Below, in pieces: positions 37,162-46,241 of a stretch of 49,821 nt of DNA. The notes beneath the pieces are model-generated. The model searched no databases, was not told the origin of the DNA, and worked only from the letters and a program-made list of their open reading frames with translations. The translations under genes were made by a program, and so were the position numbers. The DNA lies in assembly GCA_020060105.1 (NCBI GenBank), contig JAGVAV010000019.1, positions 1 through 49,821 on the forward strand, written 5' to 3'. Source of the stretch: Candidatus Woesebacteria bacterium. GTDB lineage: Bacteria > Patescibacteriota > Microgenomatia > Woykebacterales > 2-01-FULL-43-14. Numbering within the stretch: position 1 is the stretch's first letter; each line of letters begins with the position of its first letter.

Positions 37162-37525
37162 CATTGATTTAATAAGGAGAGACAAGTGAAATATCTTGTT
37201 TAGGTAAGCTGCAGGGAGAACTTCCCCGCAAGGGTCGCAGCTTACCAGAAACTTAGGAGTTCTCCCCGAGAAAGGGGCCCTCGGATCGAGGTCTCTCAGG
37301 TAACCAAAGTTTCGCCTTTAGCCCTGACGTTCGGAAGCGCGGGTAAGAAGTTTGAGCTCACTTCTTTATCCAGAGCCTGCCAGGGCACAGCGGCAGCGGC
37401 CGCTTGATCTAGCAGGGCCCAGTTTGTCTTGGTGCTCTGCGGGGCGACTTGTGGGGTTATCTGTCAGAGGGTGGATGACGATCTTGATGTCTTCGGACGT
37501 TGAGAGCCGCCCTCTTTCTTTTTCT
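37162..37525 (+). ncRNA. Putative novel structured non-coding RNA (~360 nt)
   Basis: Own promoter; 10-bp perfect stem 37203-37212/37237-37246; 9-bp potential pseudoknot 37214-37222/37258-37266; CCC-GCAA-GGG hairpin; CCTCG-GAT-CGAGG hairpin; hairpin around 37341-37372; intrinsic terminator; no plausible CDS. Ends approximate. Confidence 0.7.
37467..37525 (+). terminator. Intrinsic terminator of the putative ncRNA
   Basis: GAGGGTGG (37467-37474) pairs with CCGCCCTC (37507-37514), inner TTGATGTC-TTCG-GACGTTGA hairpin, then TTTCTTTTTCTT. Confidence 0.75.
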
Positions 37526-37684
37526 TCAAAATTTTTCTTCCTCAATTTTAAAAAACCATAATTACTTAGGTTTGAAGCCATTTAACCCCGGGGGTTAGAA
37601 GAGTATCAGAAGAGGGAATGGACTTGATCATTCGAGTTAGGGTATGATTAAAACCGGGTAAAATATGTTAAAGAGCTTAAAGCA

Positions 37685-38617
37685 ATGAGCGGAATCATTC
37701 TTCAAGTGGAAAATTTGGTTAAAAGATATGGTCTCTTTACGGCCGTGGACGGGGTCTCTTTTGCCGTGCCTAAAGGAAAGGTGGTTGGTCTTTTGGGGCC
37801 AAACGGAGCCGGGAAAACGACCACTATTCAGATGCTTCTAGGGGTAACTCTTTCCGATGGGGGAACGGTGAAGTACTTCGGCAAAGATTTTGCTAAAAAT
37901 CGTCAGTATTGCCTTCAGCGGATAAATTTTTCTTCTTCCTTTAATACTTTGCAGGGAAGGATTTCGGTTTGGGAAAATCTTTTGGTTTTTGCTTATCTTT
38001 ACAGTCTCAAGAAACCTAAAGATAAGATTTTGGAATTATCTGATTATTTTGAAATCACTCATCTTCTTTCTCAAAGATTTTGGGACCTTTCGGCGGGGCA
38101 GAAAACCAGGGTTAATCTGGTTAAGTCCCTTCTTAACGATCCGGATATTATCCTGATGGATGAGCCAACCGCTTCTTTGGATCCGGATATTGCCGATAAG
38201 ACTATCTCTTTAATTGAAAAACTAAAAGAGTCCCGGGAATTATCCTTGCTTTACACCAGTCATGACATGGCTGAGGTGACTCGGGTTTGTGACGAGGTAA
38301 TCTTTTTAAATCGGGGGAAAATTATTGCGCATGACACTCCTTTGGGTTTAACGAAACGGATCTCCAACGCGACTCTAAAGATTACTTTTGACGGTCCAAA
38401 ATCCCTGGTTGAAGATTTTCTTAAAAAACGCAACCTATGCTTTTCTTTTCACGATCCTCATGTGGTGAATATTGATACGGAAGAAAAACTGATTCCGGAA
38501 ACCATCTTTGGTTTTAGCCAGTTGCCAATCTTAATTACGGATATCGAGATCAAGAAACCGACTCTTGAAGATTTCTTTTTACAAACTGCTCGGGGGAGCC
38601 TGGATGTCGCTAACTAG
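37685..38617 (+). CDS. ABC transporter ATP-binding protein
   Basis: LLGPNGAGKTTTIQMLLG (Walker A), DLSAGQKTRVNLVKSLL (signature), IILMDEPTASLDP (Walker B). Confidence 0.95.
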   Translation: MSGIILQVENLVKRYGLFTAVDGVSFAVPKGKVVGLLGPNGAGKTTTIQMLLGVTLSDGGTVKYFGKDFAKNRQYCLQRINFSSSFNTLQGRISVWENLLVFAYLYSLKKPKDKILELSDYFEITHLLSQRFWDLSAGQKTRVNLVKSLLNDPDIILMDEPTASLDPDIADKTISLIEKLKESRELSLLYTSHDMAEVTRVCDEVIFLNRGKIIAHDTPLGLTKRISNATLKITFDGPKSLVEDFLKKRNLCFSFHDPHVVNIDTEEKLIPETIFGFSQLPILITDIEIKKPTLEDFFLQTARGSLDVAN

Positions 38618-39392
38618 AATAAAAGCTATTTTGAGCCAAGAATTATTTATCACCAAAAGATCGCTGGAAGTGATTATGGACTTGCCGGTCTTTTCTATAA
38701 TTTCGATTGTCGTTTTTGGCTTTATTTCTCTTTTTCTGGCCGGAACGGTCGAATCAGAGATTGCCTATTATCCTTTGGTGGGGATAATCTTGTGGGAAGT
38801 GGTTCGGATTGCTCAGTACTCGATGTCGGTGGGTAGTCTTTGGAACGTTTGGTCAAGAAACTTAAGCAACATGTTCATTACCCCTATCTCCACGGCTGAA
38901 TACCTGATTGCTTACATGATCTCCGGAACAATTAAAGCCCTGGTCGCTTTTCTTCTTGCGTCGGTCATTGCCAAGCTTGTCTTTGACTTAGACATCTTAA
39001 GTTTAGGACTGTTTAACCTAAGCGTCTTTTTCTTAAATCTGATCATTTTTGCCTATTCCGCCGGGATTATCATCCTTGGCTTGATCTTTCGTTTTGGAAC
39101 TCGAATCTCCGCTCTGGCCTGGGGACTGATCTGGCTTTTTCAGCCCTTAACCGCGGTCTTTTTTCCGGTAAAATTATTACCGCCGTTTCTCCAACAGATC
39201 GCCTATCTGCTGCCTCCAACCTATATTTTTGAGTCGGCTCGAGGGGTTTTGAGCGGGCAGCCCTTAAACTGGAATTATTTAGGGGTGGCCTTTGTCGAAA
39301 ACGTCCTCCTTTTTGGCCTTTCTCTTTGGCTCTTTTCATTAATGTTTCGGAAATCTAAAGAGACGGGCCAGTTTGTCCGAAACGAAGGTTAA
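38604..39392 (+). CDS. ABC-2 type transporter permease
   Basis: Six TM segments, overlaps the ATPase gene end; ATG at 38604 preferred over 38565. Confidence 0.85.
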   Translation: MSLTRIKAILSQELFITKRSLEVIMDLPVFSIISIVVFGFISLFLAGTVESEIAYYPLVGIILWEVVRIAQYSMSVGSLWNVWSRNLSNMFITPISTAEYLIAYMISGTIKALVAFLLASVIAKLVFDLDILSLGLFNLSVFFLNLIIFAYSAGIIILGLIFRFGTRISALAWGLIWLFQPLTAVFFPVKLLPPFLQQIAYLLPPTYIFESARGVLSGQPLNWNYLGVAFVENVLLFGLSLWLFSLMFRKSKETGQFVRNEG

Positions 39393-39461
39393 GTGTAGCA
39401 GTGATAGAATAACGCTAATTAAAAGACCTGTTTTGCAGATTAGAGAGAGTGGTAAAAATGT

Positions 39462-40934
39462 TTAAAAGGGGTTTAGAATGAAAGAAGAAGGGTAGCTATA
39501 GGGCTTTACTTTTCCGTCCCATCCCCAGTCGCTCGAGGTTGCCTCGACGTCGTCCGAATCGATTATCCCGTCCGCCCCTTTTGAGGCGACTTCGTAAATA
39601 CGATCATATAAATCATCCCCAACCGTCATTTGGTAACGGCCGGCAACGGTCTGGATATCAACGATATTAACCAAATTATTAAAATCAAAGTCGGTTTTAT
39701 GCCACATCAGGTTGGGATGGACTTCTACGTTGAACAATCTGCCGTTTTCATTCCTTTCAAGGATTACCGCCACGTCTGGCATTTTATCAGCTCGGTTAAA
39801 GCTGCCTGAGGCGATGATGGTGGCTTTTGGTTTGGAGGTGGGGATTTTACGAATCTCAAAGCTTCCTAAGCCATTGTTTTTAAAGAAGATAACGCTGCTG
39901 CTAACAAGGGAAGTGGCGATTAAATCTATATCCCCGTCTCTATCTAGATCAGTCGAGTCAAGGCCGTAAGTAATTTCGCCAACGTCAATTTTTTGGACGG
40001 TGAAATTCGGGAAGTAGTTGTAAATGATGGTCACGTGATTAGCTCCTTTATTGGCGGTAGCAATATCGATACGGCCATCCTTATTAAAATCTCCAGTGTT
40101 AACAGTTACGGATTCTTGTTGTTCTCCGGGTACCACAACCGTGATTTTATTTGTCAAATCAAATTCTCCTAAACCTTTGTTTAAGAAAATATATTGATTA
40201 TTCATGACACCATTGTTAGCAAAGGTAAGGTCCATGTCCCCGTCGTTGTCTAAATCCGCAACCGCCACATCCCAAAGATCGTCGTTAAGGTCTTTAGGTA
40301 AAATGACATCAACACCAGCTTCGTTAAATCTTCCTGCTTGAGGGTCCCAATATCTTAGGTGAAATGCCGGGTGTGAATCTGCTACGAAAACAATGTCTTG
40401 ATAGCCATCTTTGTTAAAATCCGCTCCCTTAATCGAGACCGGGTCTGGCTTGCCTTTTAATGTTTGGACTGATCTAAATCCTTTAAAAGAGGCACTTGCG
40501 CTACTCGTCTCATTGACTAAAAACTCAATTACAGAATCTTGGTTCCCGCCAGGCGGCATAAGATTACCCCGAACTAGATCGTCGTATCCATCACGGTTAA
40601 AATCATAAGCGTAGAGTCCCTGAGGTTGGAAGATTTCTTGAGAGTAGGCCGGCTTGAAGTAGCCGTAACCGTCGTTTAGGAAGACATAAACTTTATTGGC
40701 GAAGGTGTCTCCAACTACCAAATCTGTAGCTCTATCGTTATTGAAGTCCCCGGTTTTGATATTATAGAAACTTACGGGTTCCTCTATTGTTGATTCTGTC
40801 GTAAGCGAAGCCTCGCTTTTCAAGTAAGTTGGTTCTTGGACGCGACTGACGAAAATGGCCAAACTGGCGACTAAAAAAGCTAAAGTTAAAGAGGAAAGGA
40901 CCCCAAATTTTTGATGCGGCGGCAGCAGATTCAT
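39462..40934 (-). CDS. FG-GAP/VCBS repeat surface protein with dockerin-like C-terminus
   Basis: Repeated DFNKDGYQDIVFV, DLDNDGDMDLTFA, DFNKDGRIDIATA, DLDRDGDIDLIAT; C-term DFNNLVNIVDIQTVAGRYQ. Confidence 0.9.
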   Translation of the reverse strand: MNLLPPHQKFGVLSSLTLAFLVASLAIFVSRVQEPTYLKSEASLTTESTIEEPVSFYNIKTGDFNNDRATDLVVGDTFANKVYVFLNDGYGYFKPAYSQEIFQPQGLYAYDFNRDGYDDLVRGNLMPPGGNQDSVIEFLVNETSSASASFKGFRSVQTLKGKPDPVSIKGADFNKDGYQDIVFVADSHPAFHLRYWDPQAGRFNEAGVDVILPKDLNDDLWDVAVADLDNDGDMDLTFANNGVMNNQYIFLNKGLGEFDLTNKITVVVPGEQQESVTVNTGDFNKDGRIDIATANKGANHVTIIYNYFPNFTVQKIDVGEITYGLDSTDLDRDGDIDLIATSLVSSSVIFFKNNGLGSFEIRKIPTSKPKATIIASGSFNRADKMPDVAVILERNENGRLFNVEVHPNLMWHKTDFDFNNLVNIVDIQTVAGRYQMTVGDDLYDRIYEVASKGADGIIDSDDVEATSSDWGWDGKVKPYSYPSSFILNPF

Positions 40935-41070
40935 TAGTTACTCCTAGTATCTATCTTACACGAGGAAAGGCTACCTGTCAATCAAGGCCTTGTCTGGTAA
41001 AGATATGGAAAGAGTCAAACACCTTTTGAAAAAGTTACCATACATTTGAGACAATAAGGTTAAAAGAGTA

Positions 41071-41076
41071 TATAAT
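41071..41076 (+). promoter_or_regulatory. -10 element (TATAAT) placing the TSS at or beside the ATG at 41083
   Basis: GTATATAATCAAATTATG; 6 nt between the -10 and the start codon. Confidence 0.55.
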
Positions 41077-41082
41077 CAAATT

Positions 41083-41742
41083 ATGAAAAGAATCAGTTTT
41101 GCCGTTACTTACCGGGTTGAGGCCATAATTCTTGACTTTTTGGTTTCTAAGCTTCCGAAGTGGGTTTCGCCCGATCTTTTGACGCTGACAGCTTTCCTCG
41201 CCGCTCTTTTTGGCGGTTTATTTTATATTCTGGCCGGAGAGAACCTTTTTTATTTGCATTTAGTTAGTTTAATGGTTATTCTTCATTGGTTCGCCGACAG
41301 TCTCGATGGGCGGGTGGCCCGTTACCGCAAGGTCCCTCGGCCAAATTACGGCTACTTTGTCGATCACATTTTAGACTCAGCTTCCACGATTTTATTCCTT
41401 GGCGGCCTTACCGTCTCGGCCGTTACTAGCACTTCGGCTTGGCTCTGGGTTGGGGTTTTGTACTTACTGATGATGATTCACATTTTCTTAAAGGCTCGGG
41501 TTTTTAACACTTTTCAATTATCTTTAAGCGCCATGGGCCCAACAGAAGCCAGGATCGGCTTGATTTTGGTTAATACCCTAACCTTTTTCTTTGGTTCCTT
41601 TTCCCTAACCTTTTTAGATGTTATCGTAAACTTTGTCGACATTGTTGGCCTAGTGGCGGCAGGAGGGATCCTGGCGGTTCTCATTCCCGATGTTATTTAT
41701 ACTTCGGTTAAGCTAAACCAGATCGATAGGAAGAAAATTTAG
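41083..41742 (+). CDS. CDP-alcohol phosphatidyltransferase family protein
   Basis: DSLDGRVARYRKVPRPNYGYFVDHILDS matches the DGxxAR...GxxxDxxxD motif. Confidence 0.92.
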   Translation: MKRISFAVTYRVEAIILDFLVSKLPKWVSPDLLTLTAFLAALFGGLFYILAGENLFYLHLVSLMVILHWFADSLDGRVARYRKVPRPNYGYFVDHILDSASTILFLGGLTVSAVTSTSAWLWVGVLYLLMMIHIFLKARVFNTFQLSLSAMGPTEARIGLILVNTLTFFFGSFSLTFLDVIVNFVDIVGLVAAGGILAVLIPDVIYTSVKLNQIDRKKI

Positions 41743-41762
41743 ATTTGAGGAGTTAGTAAATT

Positions 41763-42029
41763 ATGAAAATTGAGAAAAAAGTTTGGCCGCAGTATTTTCA
41801 GAAGATCTTAGAAGGGGTTAAGACTTTTGAGTTGAGACTGGCGGACTTTGATTGCCGACCCGGGGATATCCTAATGTTGAAAGAGTGGGATCCCCAGACT
41901 GGAAAATATACTGGCCGGACCCTGGAGAAAGAGATTACTTACGTTGTTAGGACTAAGGAGGTCGGTTTTTGGTCGGAGAAAGATGTTGAAAGTTACGGTT
42001 ATCAAATAATCTCCTTTAGGGACAACTAA
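41763..42029 (+). CDS. ASCH/DUF3850-like (PUA-fold) protein
   Basis: KKVWPQYFQKILEGVKTFELRLADFDCRPGDILMLKEWDPQTGKYTGRTLEKEITYVVR. Confidence 0.8.
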   Translation: MKIEKKVWPQYFQKILEGVKTFELRLADFDCRPGDILMLKEWDPQTGKYTGRTLEKEITYVVRTKEVGFWSEKDVESYGYQIISFRDN

Positions 42030-42083
42030 AAAGCGCCCCAGGGTGGCAGCTTGGTGACGAGAAACTTTGGTATAATGAAAAGT

Positions 42084-43652
42084 ATGGAAAGGCTTGCCCA
42101 CTTGGAAACGGTTCTATTGATAGTTTTCCTCATTGCCTTAGCGTTTCTCGGTCGATCTGAGAAACTCCTCGCTCAGTCAAATCCTGGGCAAAAGGTAAAT
42201 GCCCCTTACTTTTCCGGTAACATTTCTTACGCCGAGGCGGCCGTTTTTTGGTTTGGCAGAGTGACGCCAAGTGAAAATCATGTCGACGTGCGAGTGGGCT
42301 ACAACGAGAGTAAGCTTCTTGTTAATGTCGCCATCTTTGACCGGCGGCTTTGGTACGATCAAATTCCTTCCGCAACCGACCTGACGAACTGGGACGCCGT
42401 TTCGCTTTACCTAAACCTTCGCGGAAATACCGGCGAAAGGCCTCAGGAGGATACTTACCGGTTTGATGGTCAGTTGAACTGGTGGGAGAGTCGAGAAAAT
42501 TACCAAGCCGCTTATCAAGGGGACGGTTTGGGCTGGTTGGTCTCGGACGCGTCTTTTAGCGCGGTTTCCGGTTGGCGGGGAAACGCGCCAAACGATGATC
42601 AGGATGATCGGGGTTGGGTCCTGACTTACCACCTTCCTTTCTCTTCTTTTGGACTTTCCGGACCGCCCCCTTCCGGGACGGTTTGGGGAATGGCTATGAC
42701 CGTTTATGATCGAGACGGGACGGAAGGTATGGTTACTCCCAGTAAGAGCTGGCCGGAAGTCTTTGAGCCGAACAGACCGACTACCTGGAATCAGTTTTCG
42801 TTTGGTCTGCCTGTTTTTCAGTTTCCTCCGGCTGTTTCCACTCAATCAGCGATAATTCGAGATAAACTTAACGGGGCGGTGGTACCCGACGCGATGGTGG
42901 GGGGAGGAACGGTTTGCGGAGACGGTTTGGATTTTTGGACGCAGTGGGGCGAAGCCAATTACTCAGGCTACACTTACGTCAATGTTCAAAATCAAACCGA
43001 CGTGGCGGACTGGCCCTGTTTTTCCCGCTATTATCTCGCTTTTCCTCTTTCTTCCCTGCCTTTCGGAAAAGAGATTGTTTCTGCCAGGCTGACTCTACAT
43101 CAATTTGGTAATTCAGATCCTAGCCAGGCCCAGCCGTCCCTGATTCAGATTTTTAGGGTTGGGGAAGACTGGGATGAGGGAACCATTAACTGGAATAATT
43201 CTCCATTAGCTTTGGAAAACGTCAGCCAATCCTGGATTGATCCATTGACGGAGTCGGTTCCTTGGCCGGGAGCTCCTCGCCATTGGGACGTCAGCGCCGC
43301 CGTTTCTCGGGCTTATCAATTAAACGAACCCTTGAGATTAGCCCTTTATTCGGCCGATTCAGCTTATCATAGCGGCAAATATTTTGTTTCCTCCGATACC
43401 GGGGACTGGAACGAGGTTGGCCGACCGACCCTGGAGGTGGTTTACGGCGATCCTGCCAGCCCCGAGACTTTTCCGGACGTTAATCGAGATGGGGTGGTGA
43501 ATGGGTGGGATTTTGTTTCAACCAGTCATTCTTTCGGAACAGCTCTAAATGAGCCTGGCTTTAATCTGGAAGTAGATTTTAATTCAGACGGAAGAGTGGA
43601 TCATTTAGACGTCAACCTTCTTTTAACAAATTGGCGAAGAGAAACATTGTAA
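42084..43652 (+). CDS. Secreted protein: CBM9-like region, DNRLRE domain and type I dockerin-like repeats
   Basis: YAEAAVFWFGRVTPSENHVDVRVGYNESKLLVNVAIFDR; LTLHQFGNSDPSQAQPSLIQIFRVGEDWDEGTINWNN; DVNRDGVVNGWDF / DFNSDGRVDHLDV. ATG 42084 chosen because TATAAT overlaps ATG 42075. Confidence 0.8.
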   Translation: MERLAHLETVLLIVFLIALAFLGRSEKLLAQSNPGQKVNAPYFSGNISYAEAAVFWFGRVTPSENHVDVRVGYNESKLLVNVAIFDRRLWYDQIPSATDLTNWDAVSLYLNLRGNTGERPQEDTYRFDGQLNWWESRENYQAAYQGDGLGWLVSDASFSAVSGWRGNAPNDDQDDRGWVLTYHLPFSSFGLSGPPPSGTVWGMAMTVYDRDGTEGMVTPSKSWPEVFEPNRPTTWNQFSFGLPVFQFPPAVSTQSAIIRDKLNGAVVPDAMVGGGTVCGDGLDFWTQWGEANYSGYTYVNVQNQTDVADWPCFSRYYLAFPLSSLPFGKEIVSARLTLHQFGNSDPSQAQPSLIQIFRVGEDWDEGTINWNNSPLALENVSQSWIDPLTESVPWPGAPRHWDVSAAVSRAYQLNEPLRLALYSADSAYHSGKYFVSSDTGDWNEVGRPTLEVVYGDPASPETFPDVNRDGVVNGWDFVSTSHSFGTALNEPGFNLEVDFNSDGRVDHLDVNLLLTNWRRETL

Positions 43653-43661
43653 GATCTAAAA

Positions 43662-44351
43662 ATGAAGCTGACTTACCTAAAACTTAAAAAACCCGTTGCG
43701 AAAATTAAAGCTTTAAAGCTTAAAAAAACTTTACTTTGCCAAACTAAAAGCTTTACCCTTGTTGAACTCCTCGTGGTGATTGCCATCATTGCCGTGATGT
43801 CCACCATCGTTTTAACGGCCATAAATCCTGCCGCTTATCTAAACAGAGGGGAGGATAATGAAAGGACGACGGTGTTGCGGACGATTCAAGAGGGCTTAGA
43901 CATTTATTATCTACGGCACGGGCGTTACCCTGGGCTGGGCCCAGGCGGTTCTGGAGGAGACCACGGTGGAGATGGGTGGTGGGGGTATACTTACGCCAAA
44001 TGGAACGGAGGTTTATGCTCGGGGGGAATAAGTTTGAAGTTTGAAAACAGCGCTTCAATCGGATTCTTAGGGGTTTTAACTGACGAAGGAATTATCAAGT
44101 CGCCGGATTTGAATACTTGGAATGATCCAAATGACCCCGTTTTAGTTCCAGGCGATCCTAGTTTAAAATATAATTGCCGTTACGTTGTTCCCCAAGGAGA
44201 ACAACTTGCCGGTAATGTCCAGCGCTACCTTCTCCACTGTAACCTCGAAGAAATGAACGATCTAGAGGCCAACGATGGGGGAACGAACCCGACGGTTTTT
44301 GAAATCATGGAGCCTAGCCCTTGGGTTTGTATTATTGGGAACTATGACTGA
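43662..44351 (+). CDS. Type IV pilin-like / pseudopilin protein
   Basis: Prepilin motif SFTLVELLVVIAIIAVMSTIVLTAINPAAYL followed by a pseudopilin-like globular domain. Confidence 0.9.
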   Translation: MKLTYLKLKKPVAKIKALKLKKTLLCQTKSFTLVELLVVIAIIAVMSTIVLTAINPAAYLNRGEDNERTTVLRTIQEGLDIYYLRHGRYPGLGPGGSGGDHGGDGWWGYTYAKWNGGLCSGGISLKFENSASIGFLGVLTDEGIIKSPDLNTWNDPNDPVLVPGDPSLKYNCRYVVPQGEQLAGNVQRYLLHCNLEEMNDLEANDGGTNPTVFEIMEPSPWVCIIGNYD

Positions 44352-44433
44352 GGAAGCAAGGACGTTTTTGGGGAGACTCTAAGGGTTGCAAAATTTCATT
44401 GAAAGAATGTATAATGAAACTGGTAGAAAGCTT

Positions 44434-45108
44434 ATGGACGAAACATCTTCGGAAAATCGGATACCCGAACTTTCTTTTCCTTCTCAAAGCCCTTCACCCT
44501 CCGAACCGGCGGTTTCAAGCGGGTCTGGGGCTGGTGCCTCTCCGGCGCCTATCGCTTTTCAGCCTCCTAAGGGATATTCCTGGCGAGGGTGGCTGCTAAT
44601 TTTTTTCCTTGCTTTGACCATAATCGGGGCAGGTTTTGCCGGGACGACCTATTTTCTAAATCAACCAAGCCAAGCGAATCAGGAAGGGGTGAAGGTCAAG
44701 TTAGCCAAGGCCTCGAACAAAGCCGATGAGCAGAGAAAAAATGATTTGAAATTGATTGCCGGAGCCTTAAACAGTTTTTACCAGAAGTATCAGATGTATC
44801 CGTCGTTTAAGAAAGAAGGTTACGAGTGGTGCGATGCGACTCGGTTAGGCCAGGATTTAGTTCCGGAGTATTTGGAAGAGATTCCTTCAGACCCGACCGG
44901 TAAGCCTTACTTTATTTATCTTATCCCTGATGGGGGTTATGTGGTCGCGGCAAAGCTAGAAGATGGGAATGACCCGGACGCGACAAAGGAGAAAACTATT
45001 CCTTACGAGATGGGAGAGATATCCGGAGGGACTTACACAGAAATAAAGTTTAATACCGATTCTTGTCCGGCTGGAGCATCTTTTAACTTTTGGTTAACCA
45101 GCCAGTGA
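44434..45108 (+). CDS. Membrane-anchored pseudopilin-like globular protein
   Basis: TM segment then KNDLKLIAGALNSFYQKYQMYPSFKKEGYEW...YLEEIPSDPTGKPYFIYLIPDGGYVVAAKLE, as in pilin-like globular domains, but no prepilin motif. Confidence 0.72.
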   Translation: MDETSSENRIPELSFPSQSPSPSEPAVSSGSGAGASPAPIAFQPPKGYSWRGWLLIFFLALTIIGAGFAGTTYFLNQPSQANQEGVKVKLAKASNKADEQRKNDLKLIAGALNSFYQKYQMYPSFKKEGYEWCDATRLGQDLVPEYLEEIPSDPTGKPYFIYLIPDGGYVVAAKLEDGNDPDATKEKTIPYEMGEISGGTYTEIKFNTDSCPAGASFNFWLTSQ

Positions 45109-46170
45109 GCTTTCCCTAAGCAAATTTCTTGCTTGATCTAAGACCTCTTCCGGGGAAACGTCCTCGACAAAAGAAACTTTATGACCGCAATTTCCCCGAT
45201 GGCACCTTGGGCAATTTGTTTGCCAGGAGATGGCAGGGCGATGAATTCGACGGAAAAAAGGGGCCCAGGTAATCGTGTTGCCGATCCAAAAAACCGTAAC
45301 GGTGGGGACGTCAAGAGCCACCGCCAAATGAGAAGGACCGCTGTCGTTGCCGATAACCAGACTAGCTTGGCTGATCAAGGCCGTTAAGGCGCCTAGGGAG
45401 GTTTTTCCCGTGAGATTGATAACTGGAGTACTCATTTTTGCGGCTACCTCTTTCCCGAGAATTTCTTCATCTTTTGTGCCGATTAGAACAGTTTTCCCTC
45501 CGTATTCTCGATGCAGTTGAGCAGCAACAAAGGCAAAGTTTTCGGCGGGCCAATGGCGGCGAGGGTCGTGGGCGCCTGGGTGAATGACTACATATTTGGT
45601 TAACGAAAGTTTTAGCTTCTCTAAGACAGACGCTAATTCTTCTCGGTCCGATTCTTTGACAAAAGCTTCAGTTTGAAACTGACTGGGTTTAACCCCGATA
45701 AGAGAAAGAATTTCGAGAGTGCGAAAAATTTCGTTTTGATAAAACTCATAGCGAAGATTAAGATCTAAATAATCTTTTACCTCAGGAGCAGTTGTCCCTA
45801 AGGTTAGTTTTGCTCCCAGTTTCTTAACGAAAGGATTTGAGTATTTTCCTCCTCCGTGCATTTGAATGGCTAAGTCGAAGTCTTCCTTTTGCATTTCCTT
45901 AAAAAACTTATCCGAATCCAGTCCTTCATGTTGATCAGGGTAGTTTAGGATTCCTGGGGAAAATGGAATGGCGCGGACTTGGTGGATATAAGGGTAACGA
46001 TCTTTGATGAATTCAACCATGCTTGGCCGCGCTAGGAGGGTGGTCTCTGCCCCTTTAAACGCCATTGAGAGAGTTTTGAGGGCAGGGGTAGCGATCAAAA
46101 AATCTCCCAGAACTCCCGCTCTAAGAACGGCGATTTTTTTCACTGACTTGGGGTGGGGCGCTTTACTCAT
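45094..46170 (-). CDS. Glycosyltransferase family 9 (heptosyltransferase-like)
   Basis: KIAVLRAGVLGDFLIATPALKTL, VVIHPGAHDPRRHWPAENFAFVAAQL, VIGNDSGPSHLAVALDVPTVTVFW. Confidence 0.93.
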   Translation of the reverse strand: MSKAPHPKSVKKIAVLRAGVLGDFLIATPALKTLSMAFKGAETTLLARPSMVEFIKDRYPYIHQVRAIPFSPGILNYPDQHEGLDSDKFFKEMQKEDFDLAIQMHGGGKYSNPFVKKLGAKLTLGTTAPEVKDYLDLNLRYEFYQNEIFRTLEILSLIGVKPSQFQTEAFVKESDREELASVLEKLKLSLTKYVVIHPGAHDPRRHWPAENFAFVAAQLHREYGGKTVLIGTKDEEILGKEVAAKMSTPVINLTGKTSLGALTALISQASLVIGNDSGPSHLAVALDVPTVTVFWIGNTITWAPFFRRIHRPAISWQTNCPRCHRGNCGHKVSFVEDVSPEEVLDQARNLLRESSLAG

Positions 46171-46241
46171 CTTAAACTAATTAAGATGACGGGCGAAAAA
46201 AAAACAAGAAAAAAGAGGGGGCTTGCTGAGAATTGCGGAAA

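Noticed and set aside
37464-37515. Interpretation of 'GAGGGTGG...CCGCC' as a T-box antiterminator
   Set aside because: The full T-box sequence (AGGGTGGNACCGCG) and the Stem I specifier architecture are absent, and the downstream genes are ABC transporters. It is better explained as a simple terminator stem.
37162-37525. Interpretation of the structured RNA as tmRNA
   Set aside because: No tRNA-like acceptor/T-arm ends, no encoded CCA and no Ala-Ala-ending tag ORF; only a mini-ORF and pseudoknot in common.
37352-37581. 69-aa (+) and 71-aa (-) overlapping ORFs
   Set aside because: They overlap the structured RNA and its terminator, lack protein-like motifs and have no convincing SD.
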